Source: Planctomycetaceae bacterium (GTDB lineage Bacteria; Planctomycetota; Planctomycetia; Planctomycetales; Planctomycetaceae). From it: 63,578 nucleotides of DNA. The position numbers were made by a program, and so were the translations under genes. The DNA lies in the NCBI GenBank assembly GCA_002722955.1, contig PBMZ01000131.1, positions 1-63,578 on the forward strand, read 5' to 3'. Positions 9,335 to 18,204 of the stretch are shown in pieces. Numbering within the stretch: position 1 is the first letter of the stretch; every line of letters starts with the position of its first letter. The notes under the pieces are model-generated. The model searched no databases. It saw nothing but the letters and a program-made list of their open reading frames with translations, and had not been told where the DNA came from.

Positions 9335-9441
9335 CGCCCCTGAGTTGATCTCAGGGGTCCTCGCGTCTTTGCACTACTACACTACGCACGCTGCATCAGT
9401 AGTGCAGAGACGCGAGGACCCCCGACGTAAAGTCGGGGGCG
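9335..9441. repeat. Nested palindromic repeat (CGCCCC... family)
   Basis: Two 23-base arms (9356-9378 and 9398-9420) are inverted copies with one mismatch. Each is flanked on its outer side by its own short hairpin: CCCCTGA/TCAGGGG on the left and CCCCCGAC/GTCGGGGG on the right, with outermost CGCCCC and GGGGCG pairing too. A related shorter form, ACCGCCCC ... GGGGCGGT around a TGAGTTTACGTC loop, occurs at 53410-53438. It sits between two convergent genes and looks like a REP/MITE-type element rather than a simple terminator. Confidence 0.85.
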
Positions 9442-9450
9442 TTGGTAAGG

Positions 9451-10325
9451 TTAGAACCAGATCTGAAGTCCGCTGATCAGCCCGTCGATTTCCGCGCTGC
9501 CGACTTTGAAGAAGTCGTAACCAGTGAAGACTTCCAATCGTTTCCATTGAAAGCCAACTGTCGTGCGGCTGTGTACAAGCCCGCTGTGGCCGAGCGCGCC
9601 GAGATCCAATGTCGTCGAGAAGACCCACGGTCGAGACGGGTAGATGTCGACTCCATAGGTAAAGTTAAATCCCGCGTCAGTGTGGCCGTCGTCTTCCAGC
9701 CAGTTAAAGCCAAGGCCCGTGCGAAACTGTACGGTTTCACTCTGAGCAAACCGAAAGACCACGTTGAAGTCACCCGTCCAAAGGTTGTCGTGACGGTCGT
9801 TGGCGAGGTCTTCCTGAAGATAGTTCCACTCAGTATCAATCCCTAAACGGAATTTGCTGTCAAGCAGTAAGCGACCCCGATGCTCGACGTGCCGTTAGAG
9901 TCATCAACGTAATAAGATCGAAGCCGTGCACTTAACGATTGCAGCTGTTCGTGACCGTCTGCCCAATTAATGGCCATGCTGCCGCGATGTTTGTCGTCGT
10001 AGGGCGATTTGAGAAACAGCGATTCGTTCGAGAAGTTGTCTTTGGTCAAACTGTGAGGCAGCCAAAACGGGCTCGTCAGTCCAAGAAAATACAGCTTGCC
10101 CAGCAAGCTGCCGTCATCATCATCATCGTCTTCGTCATCGAACGAAAGGTAACTGGACGATGAGGAGTTGGAGTTGTTATTCGAATTCGAAGAAGCTGGA
10201 TTCGCTGGTTTACTGGACTTATCACGAACTTCGTGGCGCAGGTCGGACAAGTCGCCCGCCTGAGCGATTTGCAAGAAGCTGGCTGACAAACTCAGCACAA
10301 GAAGTAATCTGACCAAAGTCTTCAC
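9451..10325 (-). pseudogene. Secreted protein of unknown function, frameshifted
   Basis: A GTG at 10325 opens a protein with a clear signal peptide (MKTLVRLLLVLSLSASFLQI), then a low-complexity Ser/Asn stretch and an acidic run (DDEDDDDDDG). The frame ends at 9843, but the sequence continues in another frame (RLLLDSKFRLGIDTEWNYLQ, then FRFAQSETVQFRTGLGFNWL) to a stop at 9451. The second part is rich in alternating aromatic and polar residues like an outer-membrane beta-barrel or a porin-like sheet. One base appears to be missing in the C run at 9875-9878, which would restore a single protein of about 290 residues. Either a real mutation or a homopolymer error explains this. No family recognised. 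Confidence 0.7.
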
Positions 10326-10628
10326 CGGGCAACTCGTGAACACTGAGTAGAAACGGCCAAGAAAACGGCGGGAAAGTAGGCGATGCTCGCAATTGCGTCA
10401 AGCCGATGCCGACAGCTAGATGCCCGGCTTCGCGAAGACTCCAGGCATCTTTGATGCAACAGTGCTTGCAGTGTTTCCGACACAAATTGACACACTTCGA
10501 ACTCTGACATAAACTCCCGCCGCGCGAATCCTCGCGTGGTGATCTCTCCAGCGAATGAGCCAATTCGCTTCATCGCGCCGAGCCGATCGTGGTACTGACT
10601 CGAATGAAGCCTTCTGCATGGATGCAAA

Positions 10629-11450
10629 ATGGCTCGATCCTCTTTCAATGTTGGCGTCACAATGTTGCTGGCTGCGCTCACAGTCTGCAGTGGTTGTGGC
10701 TTGCTGGGCAACATTGAAGATAAGAGCGAACATCTTGTCCGGCGTTTTTCGCCGTTAACAAGCGCAAGAGACGCGATCCACTTAGAGGTGATCTACGTGA
10801 ATCGCCCGCAGTCCGATCCCATGATTGGAAAATCGTTGTGGCGAGAAATCGATCAGATCGGTGCCATCGATCCGCCAACCCGAGCATCGCTTAGACGGAA
10901 TGGATTTCGAATTGGTCACTGTAGTTCGACGGCCCCGCGATCATTGAACGCGCTCTTGAATCTTTCGCCAAGAGAAGGCGTTACTCGCCAAAGCGTGCCG
11001 ATCGAGTCCGGCGGCGATACGCTTATCCGCACGGGCAAATCTCTCGAAGACTGCTCGTTTGCGGTGCACGATTCGACGCAAAGTCAGTCTCAGGAATTTA
11101 AGAACGCGACTTGTGTTTTTCGGGTGACGGCCTCGCGCGAACAAGACGGATGGGCTCGTTTAGATTTCGTGCCAGAGATTCACTACGGCAAATCCTTGCT
11201 ACGGCATCGAGCGACAAGTCGAGGTTGGTTGTTTCAAGCTTCGCAAAACATCGAGCCACTCTACGCTCAGAAGTTTTCCATGCATCTATCGACGGGCGAG
11301 ATGGCGGTCATCGGCGCCAACCGCGAGGCCTCGAACACGGCTGCGGAACGCTTCTTTATCAGCAGTGCCGACGGAAACGATGCTCAACGCTTGATCATCG
11401 TTCGCTTAGTCAAGATGTCCAAGGTCGAGCCGGTGTACTCGGAATTCTAA
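10629..11450 (+). CDS. Putative lipoprotein of unknown function
   Basis: I do not recognise this 273-residue protein. The N-terminus has a short hydrophobic segment followed by a lipobox-like CSGCG (MLLAALTVCSGCGLLG), so it is probably a membrane-anchored lipoprotein. The rest is a globular, mixed alpha/beta sequence without obvious catalytic motifs; it contains a repeated mention of bulky beta strands such as LDFVPEIHYG. It is transcribed away from the frameshifted secreted protein. The preceding 300 bases show no other gene. Confidence 0.7.
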   Translation: MARSSFNVGVTMLLAALTVCSGCGLLGNIEDKSEHLVRRFSPLTSARDAIHLEVIYVNRPQSDPMIGKSLWREIDQIGAIDPPTRASLRRNGFRIGHCSSTAPRSLNALLNLSPREGVTRQSVPIESGGDTLIRTGKSLEDCSFAVHDSTQSQSQEFKNATCVFRVTASREQDGWARLDFVPEIHYGKSLLRHRATSRGWLFQASQNIEPLYAQKFSMHLSTGEMAVIGANREASNTAAERFFISSADGNDAQRLIIVRLVKMSKVEPVYSEF

Positions 11451-11568
11451 GCGGAATTCGACAAGCTCTCATTCGTGCGACGAAGTGCTTTCATTGGTGA
11501 TTCCTGCTCGATCACTGTAGACTCAATGCAGTCACGTCAGCACGGTATCAGTCACTGGAGCCAACATC

Positions 11569-12492
11569 ATGCACGCCACTAACCGCCGAGATTTCTTCAA
11601 AGCATCCATTCTGGGAACGGCTGCTGCAACTCTTGCCGCCAATGAGGTTAGCGCTGCAAGCCCTCCGAAACGCAATGGCCACTCGCACATGAAATTGAGC
11701 TTGGCTGGCTACTCGTTCAATCGTTTCTTGCCCAAGAGTTGGACTTCGGAAACGATTAAAGATGCGGAAATGACCTATGACGACTTCTTCCATTTCTGCG
11801 CCGAACATAACTTCGATGGTTGTGAACCGACCGCGTATTACTTTCCCAAAGAAGTCACCAATGACTATTTGATGCATGTCAAGCAGTTGTCATTTCGGCT
11901 TGGACTGGACATTTCCGGCACGGCGATTGGCAACGATTTTTGCTTGCCCGAGGGTGAGAAGCGAGACGCTCAACTGAAGATGTGCCGTGATTGGATTGAC
12001 CGCGCTGCCACCATGGGGGCTCCGGTGATTCGCATCTTTGCGGGTAAGGTGCCGAAGGGTGACAACGAACAGGCAGCCATCGAACGGTGTGTTGCCGGCA
12101 TCAACGAGTGTCTCGAATATGCTGCCACGAAGGGTGTGTTCTTGGCGCTCGAGAATCACGGCGGCATCACGTCCACTCCGGCACAAATGATGCGGATTAT
12201 TGACGCCGTCAAGGATTCGCCTTGGTTCGGTGTGAACTTGGACGGTGGCAACTTCCGCACGGACGACCCTTATCGAGACTTAGCGGTCATCGCGCCTTAT
12301 GCCGTCAACGCACAGGTTAAAGTGCAGGTGACTCGGGATGGAAAGAAAGAGCACGCGGACCTTGGCCGAGTCGTCAAGATATTGAAGGACGCCGATTATC
12401 GCGGCTACGTTGTGCTCGAATACGAAGAGCGCGAGCCTCACAAAGAGATTCCGATGTACGCCAAGAAGCTTCGCGATCTGATCCACGGTTGA
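11569..12492 (+). CDS. Sugar phosphate isomerase/epimerase family protein (xylose-isomerase-like TIM barrel)
   Basis: A 307-residue exported TIM-barrel protein of the AP_endonuc_2/xylose isomerase-like family. A Tat-type leader (NRRDFFKASILGTAAATLAA) is followed by the barrel, with the characteristic metal-site strands DGCEPTAYYFP, VIRIFAGKVP, LALENHGG, FGVNLDGGNF and YVVLEYEE. Relatives isomerise or dehydrate sugars, inositols and 3-keto sugars. Together with the Gfo/Idh/MocA oxidoreductase and the DUF1080 hydrolase it could handle oxidised sugars in the periplasm; this is inference from neighbourhood. The length is normal and the start codon ATG at 11569 directly begins the leader. Confidence 0.88.
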   Translation: MHATNRRDFFKASILGTAAATLAANEVSAASPPKRNGHSHMKLSLAGYSFNRFLPKSWTSETIKDAEMTYDDFFHFCAEHNFDGCEPTAYYFPKEVTNDYLMHVKQLSFRLGLDISGTAIGNDFCLPEGEKRDAQLKMCRDWIDRAATMGAPVIRIFAGKVPKGDNEQAAIERCVAGINECLEYAATKGVFLALENHGGITSTPAQMMRIIDAVKDSPWFGVNLDGGNFRTDDPYRDLAVIAPYAVNAQVKVQVTRDGKKEHADLGRVVKILKDADYRGYVVLEYEEREPHKEIPMYAKKLRDLIHG

Positions 12493-12591
12493 TGCGAGCG
12501 GTTGTAGAAGCCAGCACTACGAATAGATGATTGGTGTGCTTGTTGATTGAATCCCTCTTGGCGTTAAACGAGTTGTCTTAAGATCACAACC

Positions 12592-14013
12592 TTGAACAGG
12601 CTTCGCGTGAAGAATTCCACTCTATGCCGAGGACCGATCGATCGCCGCTCATGGTTGAAGCTAGGCGGTTTGAGTCTTGGTGCGCTCGCGAGTGGCCTTT
12701 CCCCAAGTTTGTCGAGTCTGCTATCAGCCAGTGAAAATAATTCAGTTGATGATGATTTGTCGGTGATCTTGTTTTGGGCCAACGGCGGACCCAGTCAACT
12801 GGACACATTCGATCTGAAGCCGGACTCGCCCATTGAATACCGTGGGCCTTTTCGTCCGATCGAAACCAATGTTCCTGGAATCGAAATCTGCGAGCTCTTT
12901 CCAAATCTGGCGAAGATCGCGGATAAGTTTTCGATTGTTCGCAGTTTACATCACAACCGTGGACAACATTCCGGGGGTGCTTGTCGCATGTTGACGGGAT
13001 ACTCTCCCGTTGCTGCCAATCCCATCGACGCCGAGTTTCCCGAGATTGGTTCTGTCGTCGCCAAACAGCTCGAAGATCAAGCTACCGAGATCCCGCCGTT
13101 AATCGCCAACACCAAGTTCTACGGTGGCGGTCCCGCTTATCTCGGAGCGGCGTACTCGCCATACATGCCCAACCCAAACCCGCTGACCTCTAGCGGTGCC
13201 AATCAGTATGACCCTGTTCCAATCTATACATCGGGCAGCGGCAGTCTGACGATCACCGAAGACGGCATCCGCAGCTTAGAGACTCGGGCACGATTGCTTT
13301 CGACCTTTGACAAGTTCCGTCGCGAGCTGGATAAGTCTGGCGGGATGACGGCCGTGGACAAGTTCAATCAACAGGCCGTCCGGATGCTTGCCAGTCCGAA
13401 GACTCGCGATGCCTTTGATATCTCGAGAGAATCGGAAGCGACGCGAAGGCGGTACGGAGACACTCACTGGGGCCGCAGCCTGTTGACTTGCCGTCGGCTC
13501 GTTGAAGCGGGTTGTCGCTTCGTTCAATGCCAAGCGACGTTTCGGCTGAAGCCAGAGACGGGTCGAACGTCGACCTGGGACGACCATTCTGTCAACGCGG
13601 ATATCTTCAAATCGTACCAGGAAAAGTTGCCCGTTTTCGACGAAGCCGTTCCCGCATTGATCAACGACCTCTACGAGCGAGGCCTCGACAAACGCGTGTT
13701 GTTTGTATTCTGCGGCGAGTTCGGTCGCACTCCGAAGATCGCTCATCAGGACAAGTCCAAGCGCCCCGGCCGCGACCATTGGCCTCAGGCCATGTCGATC
13801 TTTCTGAGCGGCGGCGGTCTAAAGATGGGACAAGTCATCGGCGCTACCAACTCGAAGGCCGAAGAACCTGTCGACCGCATCATGAACAGCAACTGCCTAT
13901 TGGCGACGATCTATCACCGTTTCGGCATCGACACCTCGCACCATTTTCTGGACAACGCCGGTCGTCCAATGCCAATCCTCACAGACGGCACGCCGATTCG
14001 CGAGTTAATCTGA
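12592..14013 (+). CDS. DUF1501 domain protein, exported
   Basis: A full-length DUF1501 protein (about 470 residues), a planctomycete-typical member of the alkaline phosphatase-like superfamily clan. The leader (IDRRSWLKLGGLSLGALASG) is of Tat type; the domain shows FWANGGPSQLDTFDLKPDSP near the start and GEFGRTPKI and GRDHWPQAMSIFLSGGG near the end, where metal-binding residues of the fold are expected. There is no ATG near the leader; TTG at 12592 or GTG at 12607 must start translation. Unlike the DUF1501 genes at 30415 and 35578 it has no DUF1553 partner next to it. Confidence 0.88.
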   Translation: MNRLRVKNSTLCRGPIDRRSWLKLGGLSLGALASGLSPSLSSLLSASENNSVDDDLSVILFWANGGPSQLDTFDLKPDSPIEYRGPFRPIETNVPGIEICELFPNLAKIADKFSIVRSLHHNRGQHSGGACRMLTGYSPVAANPIDAEFPEIGSVVAKQLEDQATEIPPLIANTKFYGGGPAYLGAAYSPYMPNPNPLTSSGANQYDPVPIYTSGSGSLTITEDGIRSLETRARLLSTFDKFRRELDKSGGMTAVDKFNQQAVRMLASPKTRDAFDISRESEATRRRYGDTHWGRSLLTCRRLVEAGCRFVQCQATFRLKPETGRTSTWDDHSVNADIFKSYQEKLPVFDEAVPALINDLYERGLDKRVLFVFCGEFGRTPKIAHQDKSKRPGRDHWPQAMSIFLSGGGLKMGQVIGATNSKAEEPVDRIMNSNCLLATIYHRFGIDTSHHFLDNAGRPMPILTDGTPIRELI

Positions 14014-14017
14014 GTCC

Positions 14018-14719
14018 TCAGCACTGCCACAGAAACGCGGCGCCGTCTGCGCAGCATTCATCTTTGCACAAGAACAAATAGCCAAGGCCGACGTCGCCAA
14101 ATTTTAGAGTGTGGTAATTCTCCCATTGACCACGATCTGCGGGTAGTTGTCCGTCCAGTTCAGCCTTCAACTGCGCGATGAAAGCCATATCACCGCCACA
14201 CTCTGGGCAAGTGGGCGACTCGTTCGATTGTATCCATGCCGGTACACCACCAATTTTTGTTTCTGAGCTGACTTGAGTTCTCAGGCGGCTAGCGACATCA
14301 ACGTCTGCAGTGTCGACATCGGGCTCTGCTGATTCAGAGAATGTTACCTTGTAGTCCGGATACGAGCCGAAATCAGGAGTCGCGCGGCGAGTACCCACAT
14401 AAGCGTTTTCTGAGTGTCGTTGCAAGATGACGCAATTCGAGCCGGACCATGGATCCCAAGTTTCGCAATCGGAATCTGCGGGGCACATAAATGCATACGC
14501 CATGTCAAACTTGCGAGATAGCTGCATCGGATCCTTAAGCGAAATCTGCGCAAGAAAGTCCATTTCCGAATCACAAGAGTCGCAGACAGGCCATTCTGTT
14601 TCTTCATAGAGAACAGGGCATCCACCGATCTTAAAGACAGGCGTGACGATAGCTTGTTCTGCTCGCTGCAATCCGCAGATGAGAGCGTTTCGAAGGACAG
14701 GACGCTTTCGCCAAAACAT
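14018..14719 (-). CDS. DUF1963/YwqG-like protein with two CxxC zinc-type motifs
   Basis: A 233-residue cytoplasmic protein with an internal duplication: KIGGCPVLYEETEWPVCDSC...FLAQI and KIGGVPAWIQSNESPTCPEC...FIAQL. The GG-x-P-x-W...FLAQI pattern is that of DUF1963 (YwqG) proteins. CDSC and CPEC could bind a zinc ion; a further cysteine-rich end (CKDECCADG, WQC) closes the protein. It converges with the DUF1501 gene, with only four bases between the two stops. Function unknown; assignment to the family rests on the pattern only. Confidence 0.65.
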   Translation of the reverse strand: MFWRKRPVLRNALICGLQRAEQAIVTPVFKIGGCPVLYEETEWPVCDSCDSEMDFLAQISLKDPMQLSRKFDMAYAFMCPADSDCETWDPWSGSNCVILQRHSENAYVGTRRATPDFGSYPDYKVTFSESAEPDVDTADVDVASRLRTQVSSETKIGGVPAWIQSNESPTCPECGGDMAFIAQLKAELDGQLPADRGQWENYHTLKFGDVGLGYLFLCKDECCADGAAFLWQC

Positions 14720-14803
14720 GATGTTTACATCATTGACGGAGGTAATTGATTTCGCAAGCGCTTTTTGGAAACAACTACCCGCATCGGTGACCGATGTCGA
14801 GAG

Positions 14804-16000
14804 CTAGCTCGCCAGCAATTCTTCTGGTTCGGCAATCGGGCTGACGGGTGGTGTTGTCGAGCGATTCGGTTGCTCAAGATTCTCGATTGCTGAAGCGGGT
14901 TCGTTCCAGATCTGCACGCAGCCCTCGCCTTCTAGCATCGTTAGAAATGCGCGACCACAGAGGCAAGCGTCGACTAACTCTTGGCGCTTTGAGTGAACAA
15001 GGAGATAACGATCCCGACGCAAGAAGAAACAGTCGGCGTCGATGAAGGCTTGCTGAAATTCAGGTTGAGAACGTCCCATCACGGCCACGCATCCGTCACT
15101 GTGGCATTGATAGAAGAGGTGCTGCAGGACACGGTCGATCGTCTTTGGGGTCGCGACAACTTGAGCAACTCGGGCAACTCGTTTGTTGTCGATCTGATAA
15201 GTGAACCAACCAAGGCATTGGCCTCGGGTGTTTTTGACCAACACTTGTTGGCTTGGCTGTGAGAACCAGAACACATAATCCAATCGCTGCCACAGCCAGC
15301 GGGTTTCATCCAAGCAGTACTTTGGCGCTAACTCGAATCCTTCCGTGAACTCAGCAAAGCGATCAGTAAAGCTCTCGGCCGTCAGTGTTCGAGAGATCAT
15401 GCGCGTTTCTGGCGGCTGAATCTTGTTGAGCTTCTTGAGCACTGCATCCGATAACTTGGCAGTTGCTTGACCAAGACCGCGAACGGGTGCCGTCAACGGT
15501 CGATTGGGGATCCTCGTGGCGAGGAACTCGGCAGGCCGCAAAACCTTGAGCCAATTCAAACCGAACACGGGTGCAATGAAGCCACCTAACATCGTCCAAA
15601 TCTTTCGGGTGGAATCGTTGGCGATGTCAGCAATGGAAAAGTCTTGTGGGCCGTCAAGGAATCGCTTGAGCAGCTGGACCCCGGCCATCTTGGAGCGACT
15701 GTTGGGATCGACAAACAGCTCGGCACTGATGGCCGCGGTGATTGGCTCGTCGCGAAATCGCCAGGGCCTTGGTTGGACACCCAGCATACCATTGATCGCG
15801 CCATCAGATTCGAGGCTCACTAGACTCGCGCAACCCAGGTCTTGCCACGGATGATCGAAGAAGACTGCTGGGAACAGTCGCTCGAACACGGAATGCGCCC
15901 GTTCAAACTTTTCCGGGTCATGCTCGGTGTTTGCGCCGTGCAATGTCGGCAGTTGAGATAAGTCGCCGGCAGTCAATTCGCGAATCATAGAAGGGGCCAT
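14804..16000 (-). CDS. GNAT-like acetyltransferase family protein
   Basis: A 398-residue protein. The N-terminal part (MIRELTAGDLSQLPTLHG, then ISAELFVDPNSRSKMAGVQL) has the order of an N-acetyltransferase: a beta strand with substrate loops and an R-x-x-x-A-G-like acetyl-CoA loop. The C-terminal half (GQCLGWFTYQIDNKRVARVA) looks like a second, degenerate GNAT fold. No partner gene helps to define a substrate. The C-terminus is a low-complexity Pro/Glu tail. Monocistronic on the minus strand; ATG at 16000 with an in-frame ATG four codons later. Confidence 0.5.
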   Translation of the reverse strand: MAPSMIRELTAGDLSQLPTLHGANTEHDPEKFERAHSVFERLFPAVFFDHPWQDLGCASLVSLESDGAINGMLGVQPRPWRFRDEPITAAISAELFVDPNSRSKMAGVQLLKRFLDGPQDFSIADIANDSTRKIWTMLGGFIAPVFGLNWLKVLRPAEFLATRIPNRPLTAPVRGLGQATAKLSDAVLKKLNKIQPPETRMISRTLTAESFTDRFAEFTEGFELAPKYCLDETRWLWQRLDYVFWFSQPSQQVLVKNTRGQCLGWFTYQIDNKRVARVAQVVATPKTIDRVLQHLFYQCHSDGCVAVMGRSQPEFQQAFIDADCFFLRRDRYLLVHSKRQELVDACLCGRAFLTMLEGEGCVQIWNEPASAIENLEQPNRSTTPPVSPIAEPEELLAS

Positions 16001-16162
16001 GCCTCAATGTAGCTTTGAATCAACATCTGCACTAACGAATGTTGACTAATCACAACTTGAAGCCAATCCATCCTTTGCGCGAATCAAGACGCAGGGTTTG
16101 TAGCGATCTTGCGGGCAAGAGAACGCGCAAAATGGTTACAACCGTGCGATTTGCTGATCGGC

Positions 16163-16186
16163 TTCAACGGATTCCTATCCGTTGAA
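16163..16186. terminator. Short hairpin after the small membrane protein
   Basis: Ten-base arms TTCAACGGAT / ATCCGTTGAA enclose a TCCT loop, 12 bases past the stop of the minus-strand gene at 16199. There is no good T tract on the minus strand, so a terminator role is only suggested by position. Confidence 0.3.
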
Positions 16187-16198
16187 AAGCGCGTGCCA

Positions 16199-16501
16199 CT
16201 AAGTGCTCACTTTGGTTTTGAGCTTGTGCAGTTCCACGTAGTAGTCGAGTGTGTAATTCAATGCGGAACCTGACACGACCAAGGCGTATGTCTTCCAGGG
16301 AAAGAGTAGATCGTCGCCCAACGCGATCGCCAGCACGAAACAGAATGGCAGTGATGCAAACAGACAACCGACAAAGTGAATGAGTAATCGAAGCTTTGGG
16401 CCACTGACCTTTCGAGCTCGTGGGTTCATCCACAGCCCAAGACGCATACCGATCACTGAGATTGCGAAAATCGTCAAATACGGAATATCTGTCGCTTCCA
16501 A
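16199..16501 (-). CDS. Small three-helix membrane protein, unknown function
   Basis: A 100-residue protein with three predicted transmembrane helices (YLTIFAISVIGMRLGLWM, LIHFVGCLFASLPFCFVLAI, TYALVVSGSALNYTLDYYVE) and a short lysine-rich C-terminus. I recognise no family. It lies alone on the minus strand between the HtrA-type protease and the GNAT-like gene, flanked by hairpins on both sides. The regular hydrophobic spacing supports a real gene. Confidence 0.55.
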   Translation of the reverse strand: MEATDIPYLTIFAISVIGMRLGLWMNPRARKVSGPKLRLLIHFVGCLFASLPFCFVLAIALGDDLLFPWKTYALVVSGSALNYTLDYYVELHKLKTKVST

Positions 16502-16570
16502 TTTTGCACCCCGGCTTTCAAAACGAAACGGATCTTCAACCGTTCCAGAAAGTCTAGGTCAAACTCTGCA

Positions 16571-16603
16571 AGAAGCCCGGCATTTTCAAAATGCCGGGCT
16601 TCT
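16571..16603. repeat. GAAGCCCGGC hairpin repeat, copy 1
   Basis: A perfect 15-base stem (AGAAGCCCGGCATTT with its complement) with a three-base loop, 36 bases downstream of the HtrA-type gene on the minus strand. A second copy with the same left flank (TCTGCAA) and core lies at 19245-19273. Either an intergenic repeat family or a terminator; a T tract is weak on both sides. Confidence 0.75.
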
Positions 16604-16638
16604 AATTCCAACATTGTTTCATGTCGTGATCATCGCAA

Positions 16639-18183
16639 TCACGGCTTGAGCGACACTCGCCGAGAGTCCTTGAATTGAAACTCAACGGGTTTGTTGTTGC
16701 TGGCGTCGGTGATGGCCTTGGCGAAATCGTCTGGAGTTTTGACTTTCGCGCCGTTCACATGCGTAATGAACTCGCCCACCTCAATGCCCGCGTCATCGGC
16801 GGGCGAGCCCTCTTCGATATTCAGCACCAAGACGGCTTCCGGATAGACCAACGGTTCCGGAGAAAACTTCCGCCGCGCGGTGGGGAAGTCGATGGTCAAG
16901 CCAGCGAATTGACGTTCCGGTCGTTGTCGCGTCGCGACGATGGCCTCATCCGCAAGAACGGGCCATTTGCCCAACGTCACATAGAGGTACTCGCGCCCGC
17001 GGCCTCGCCGAAAGATCTGCAGCTTGCTAACAGTGCCCGGCTTTTGGATGCCGATTTCTCGCATCAGGTCGTCTCGACTTAGGATTTTGCGATCGTTGAT
17101 CTCTAAAATCAGATCATCGCGCTGCAGCCTTCCCATTGCTGCTGGCGAGAATCGGGCGACATCGACGGCGGCGGCAGCAGCGAATTGGCCGATGTTAAGC
17201 CGCATCCGTTGAAGATCGCGCGAGAGTACGTTGGCCGGATAAATGCCCAAGAAGCCGTACTCGACTTCGAAACCCTTGCAGAGTTCCTCGAGGATCATGC
17301 GGCGGATCGACTGATCAAAGGGAACAGCGAAGCCCACGGATTTCTCGTACCCTTCTAGCGCTGCCAGCGATGTCGTCATGCCGATCAAATCGCCATCGAG
17401 ATTCAACAGCGCCCCGCCGCTGCCGCCAAGATTCAAACGCGTATCCAAATGCAGCAGCGTGCCGAAATGATGAATACTGGTTTTCGCCGCTGCTTCAGGA
17501 TCGTTGAATGCACCGGGAGGGGCAGGCAATCGTGAGATGTTGCTAACCATGCCACGACTGACGCTCGCTGATCCATCGCGCGCGATCGCGTACGGGTTGC
17601 CCAGCACAACGATCGATTCGCCTTTCTCGACCTTTGAAGCATCGGCCAATGTTAACCCGGGCTGCTTGTTGAGATTCACATGAACCGAATCGGTCAGCTT
17701 CAGTACTGCCAGATCGCTGCGAGGATCTCCGGCAAGGATCCGCGCCTCTGCCGAACGACGATCGCTAAAGTAGACCATGATTCGATGGTATTCCGACGAA
17801 CTGGTCGCACCAACGGGGACCCCGCCGCGAACCAAGTGAAAGTTCGTCAGGATGCTACGTTCGGCTTGATTTTCACCGTGAGCAATGGTGATTCCCGAGC
17901 CAAATTGCTTGGGGATAAAGTCGGGACTGGAGGGATCATCCAAGTCGCGCAGATCGCCGATGGGAATCCGTCGCACGTTGGGAACCGCCTCCTCGGGTCT
18001 TCGCAGGTTGGCAGGTTCAATGTTTGCGATTGCGACCACAGACGGACTCGCGCGCTTGATCAGCTTCTTGTAGTGAGCCTCAATCGACTTCAGCAGTGCG
18101 AGTGGATCGGTGTCCTGTGCAGACGCAAAAGAAGGCAACATTGTCGCCGCGACAACGAATAGGCAGCAGATTCGCATCGTCAT
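16639..18183 (-). CDS. HtrA/DegP-type serine protease with two PDZ domains
   Basis: A 514-residue periplasmic protease. Signal peptide at residues 1-22; trypsin-like domain with the catalytic triad His116 (ILTNFHLVRGG), Asp157 (DPRSDLAVLKL) and Ser255 (NLGGSGGALLNLDG), where the usual GNSGG is GGSGG. Two PDZ domains follow, around residues 310-400 (FLGIYPANVL...LQRDDLILEIN) and 425-510 (LVLNIEEGSPADDAGIEVGE). Such proteases degrade or refold damaged envelope proteins. All three catalytic residues are present, so it should be active. Monocistronic; the GAAGCCCGGC hairpin lies downstream. Confidence 0.9.
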   Translation of the reverse strand: MTMRICCLFVVAATMLPSFASAQDTDPLALLKSIEAHYKKLIKRASPSVVAIANIEPANLRRPEEAVPNVRRIPIGDLRDLDDPSSPDFIPKQFGSGITIAHGENQAERSILTNFHLVRGGVPVGATSSSEYHRIMVYFSDRRSAEARILAGDPRSDLAVLKLTDSVHVNLNKQPGLTLADASKVEKGESIVVLGNPYAIARDGSASVSRGMVSNISRLPAPPGAFNDPEAAAKTSIHHFGTLLHLDTRLNLGGSGGALLNLDGDLIGMTTSLAALEGYEKSVGFAVPFDQSIRRMILEELCKGFEVEYGFLGIYPANVLSRDLQRMRLNIGQFAAAAAVDVARFSPAAMGRLQRDDLILEINDRKILSRDDLMREIGIQKPGTVSKLQIFRRGRGREYLYVTLGKWPVLADEAIVATRQRPERQFAGLTIDFPTARRKFSPEPLVYPEAVLVLNIEEGSPADDAGIEVGEFITHVNGAKVKTPDDFAKAITDASNNKPVEFQFKDSRRVSLKP

Positions 18184-18204
18184 GAGTTTGCCTTTCCGGC
18201 AGCT

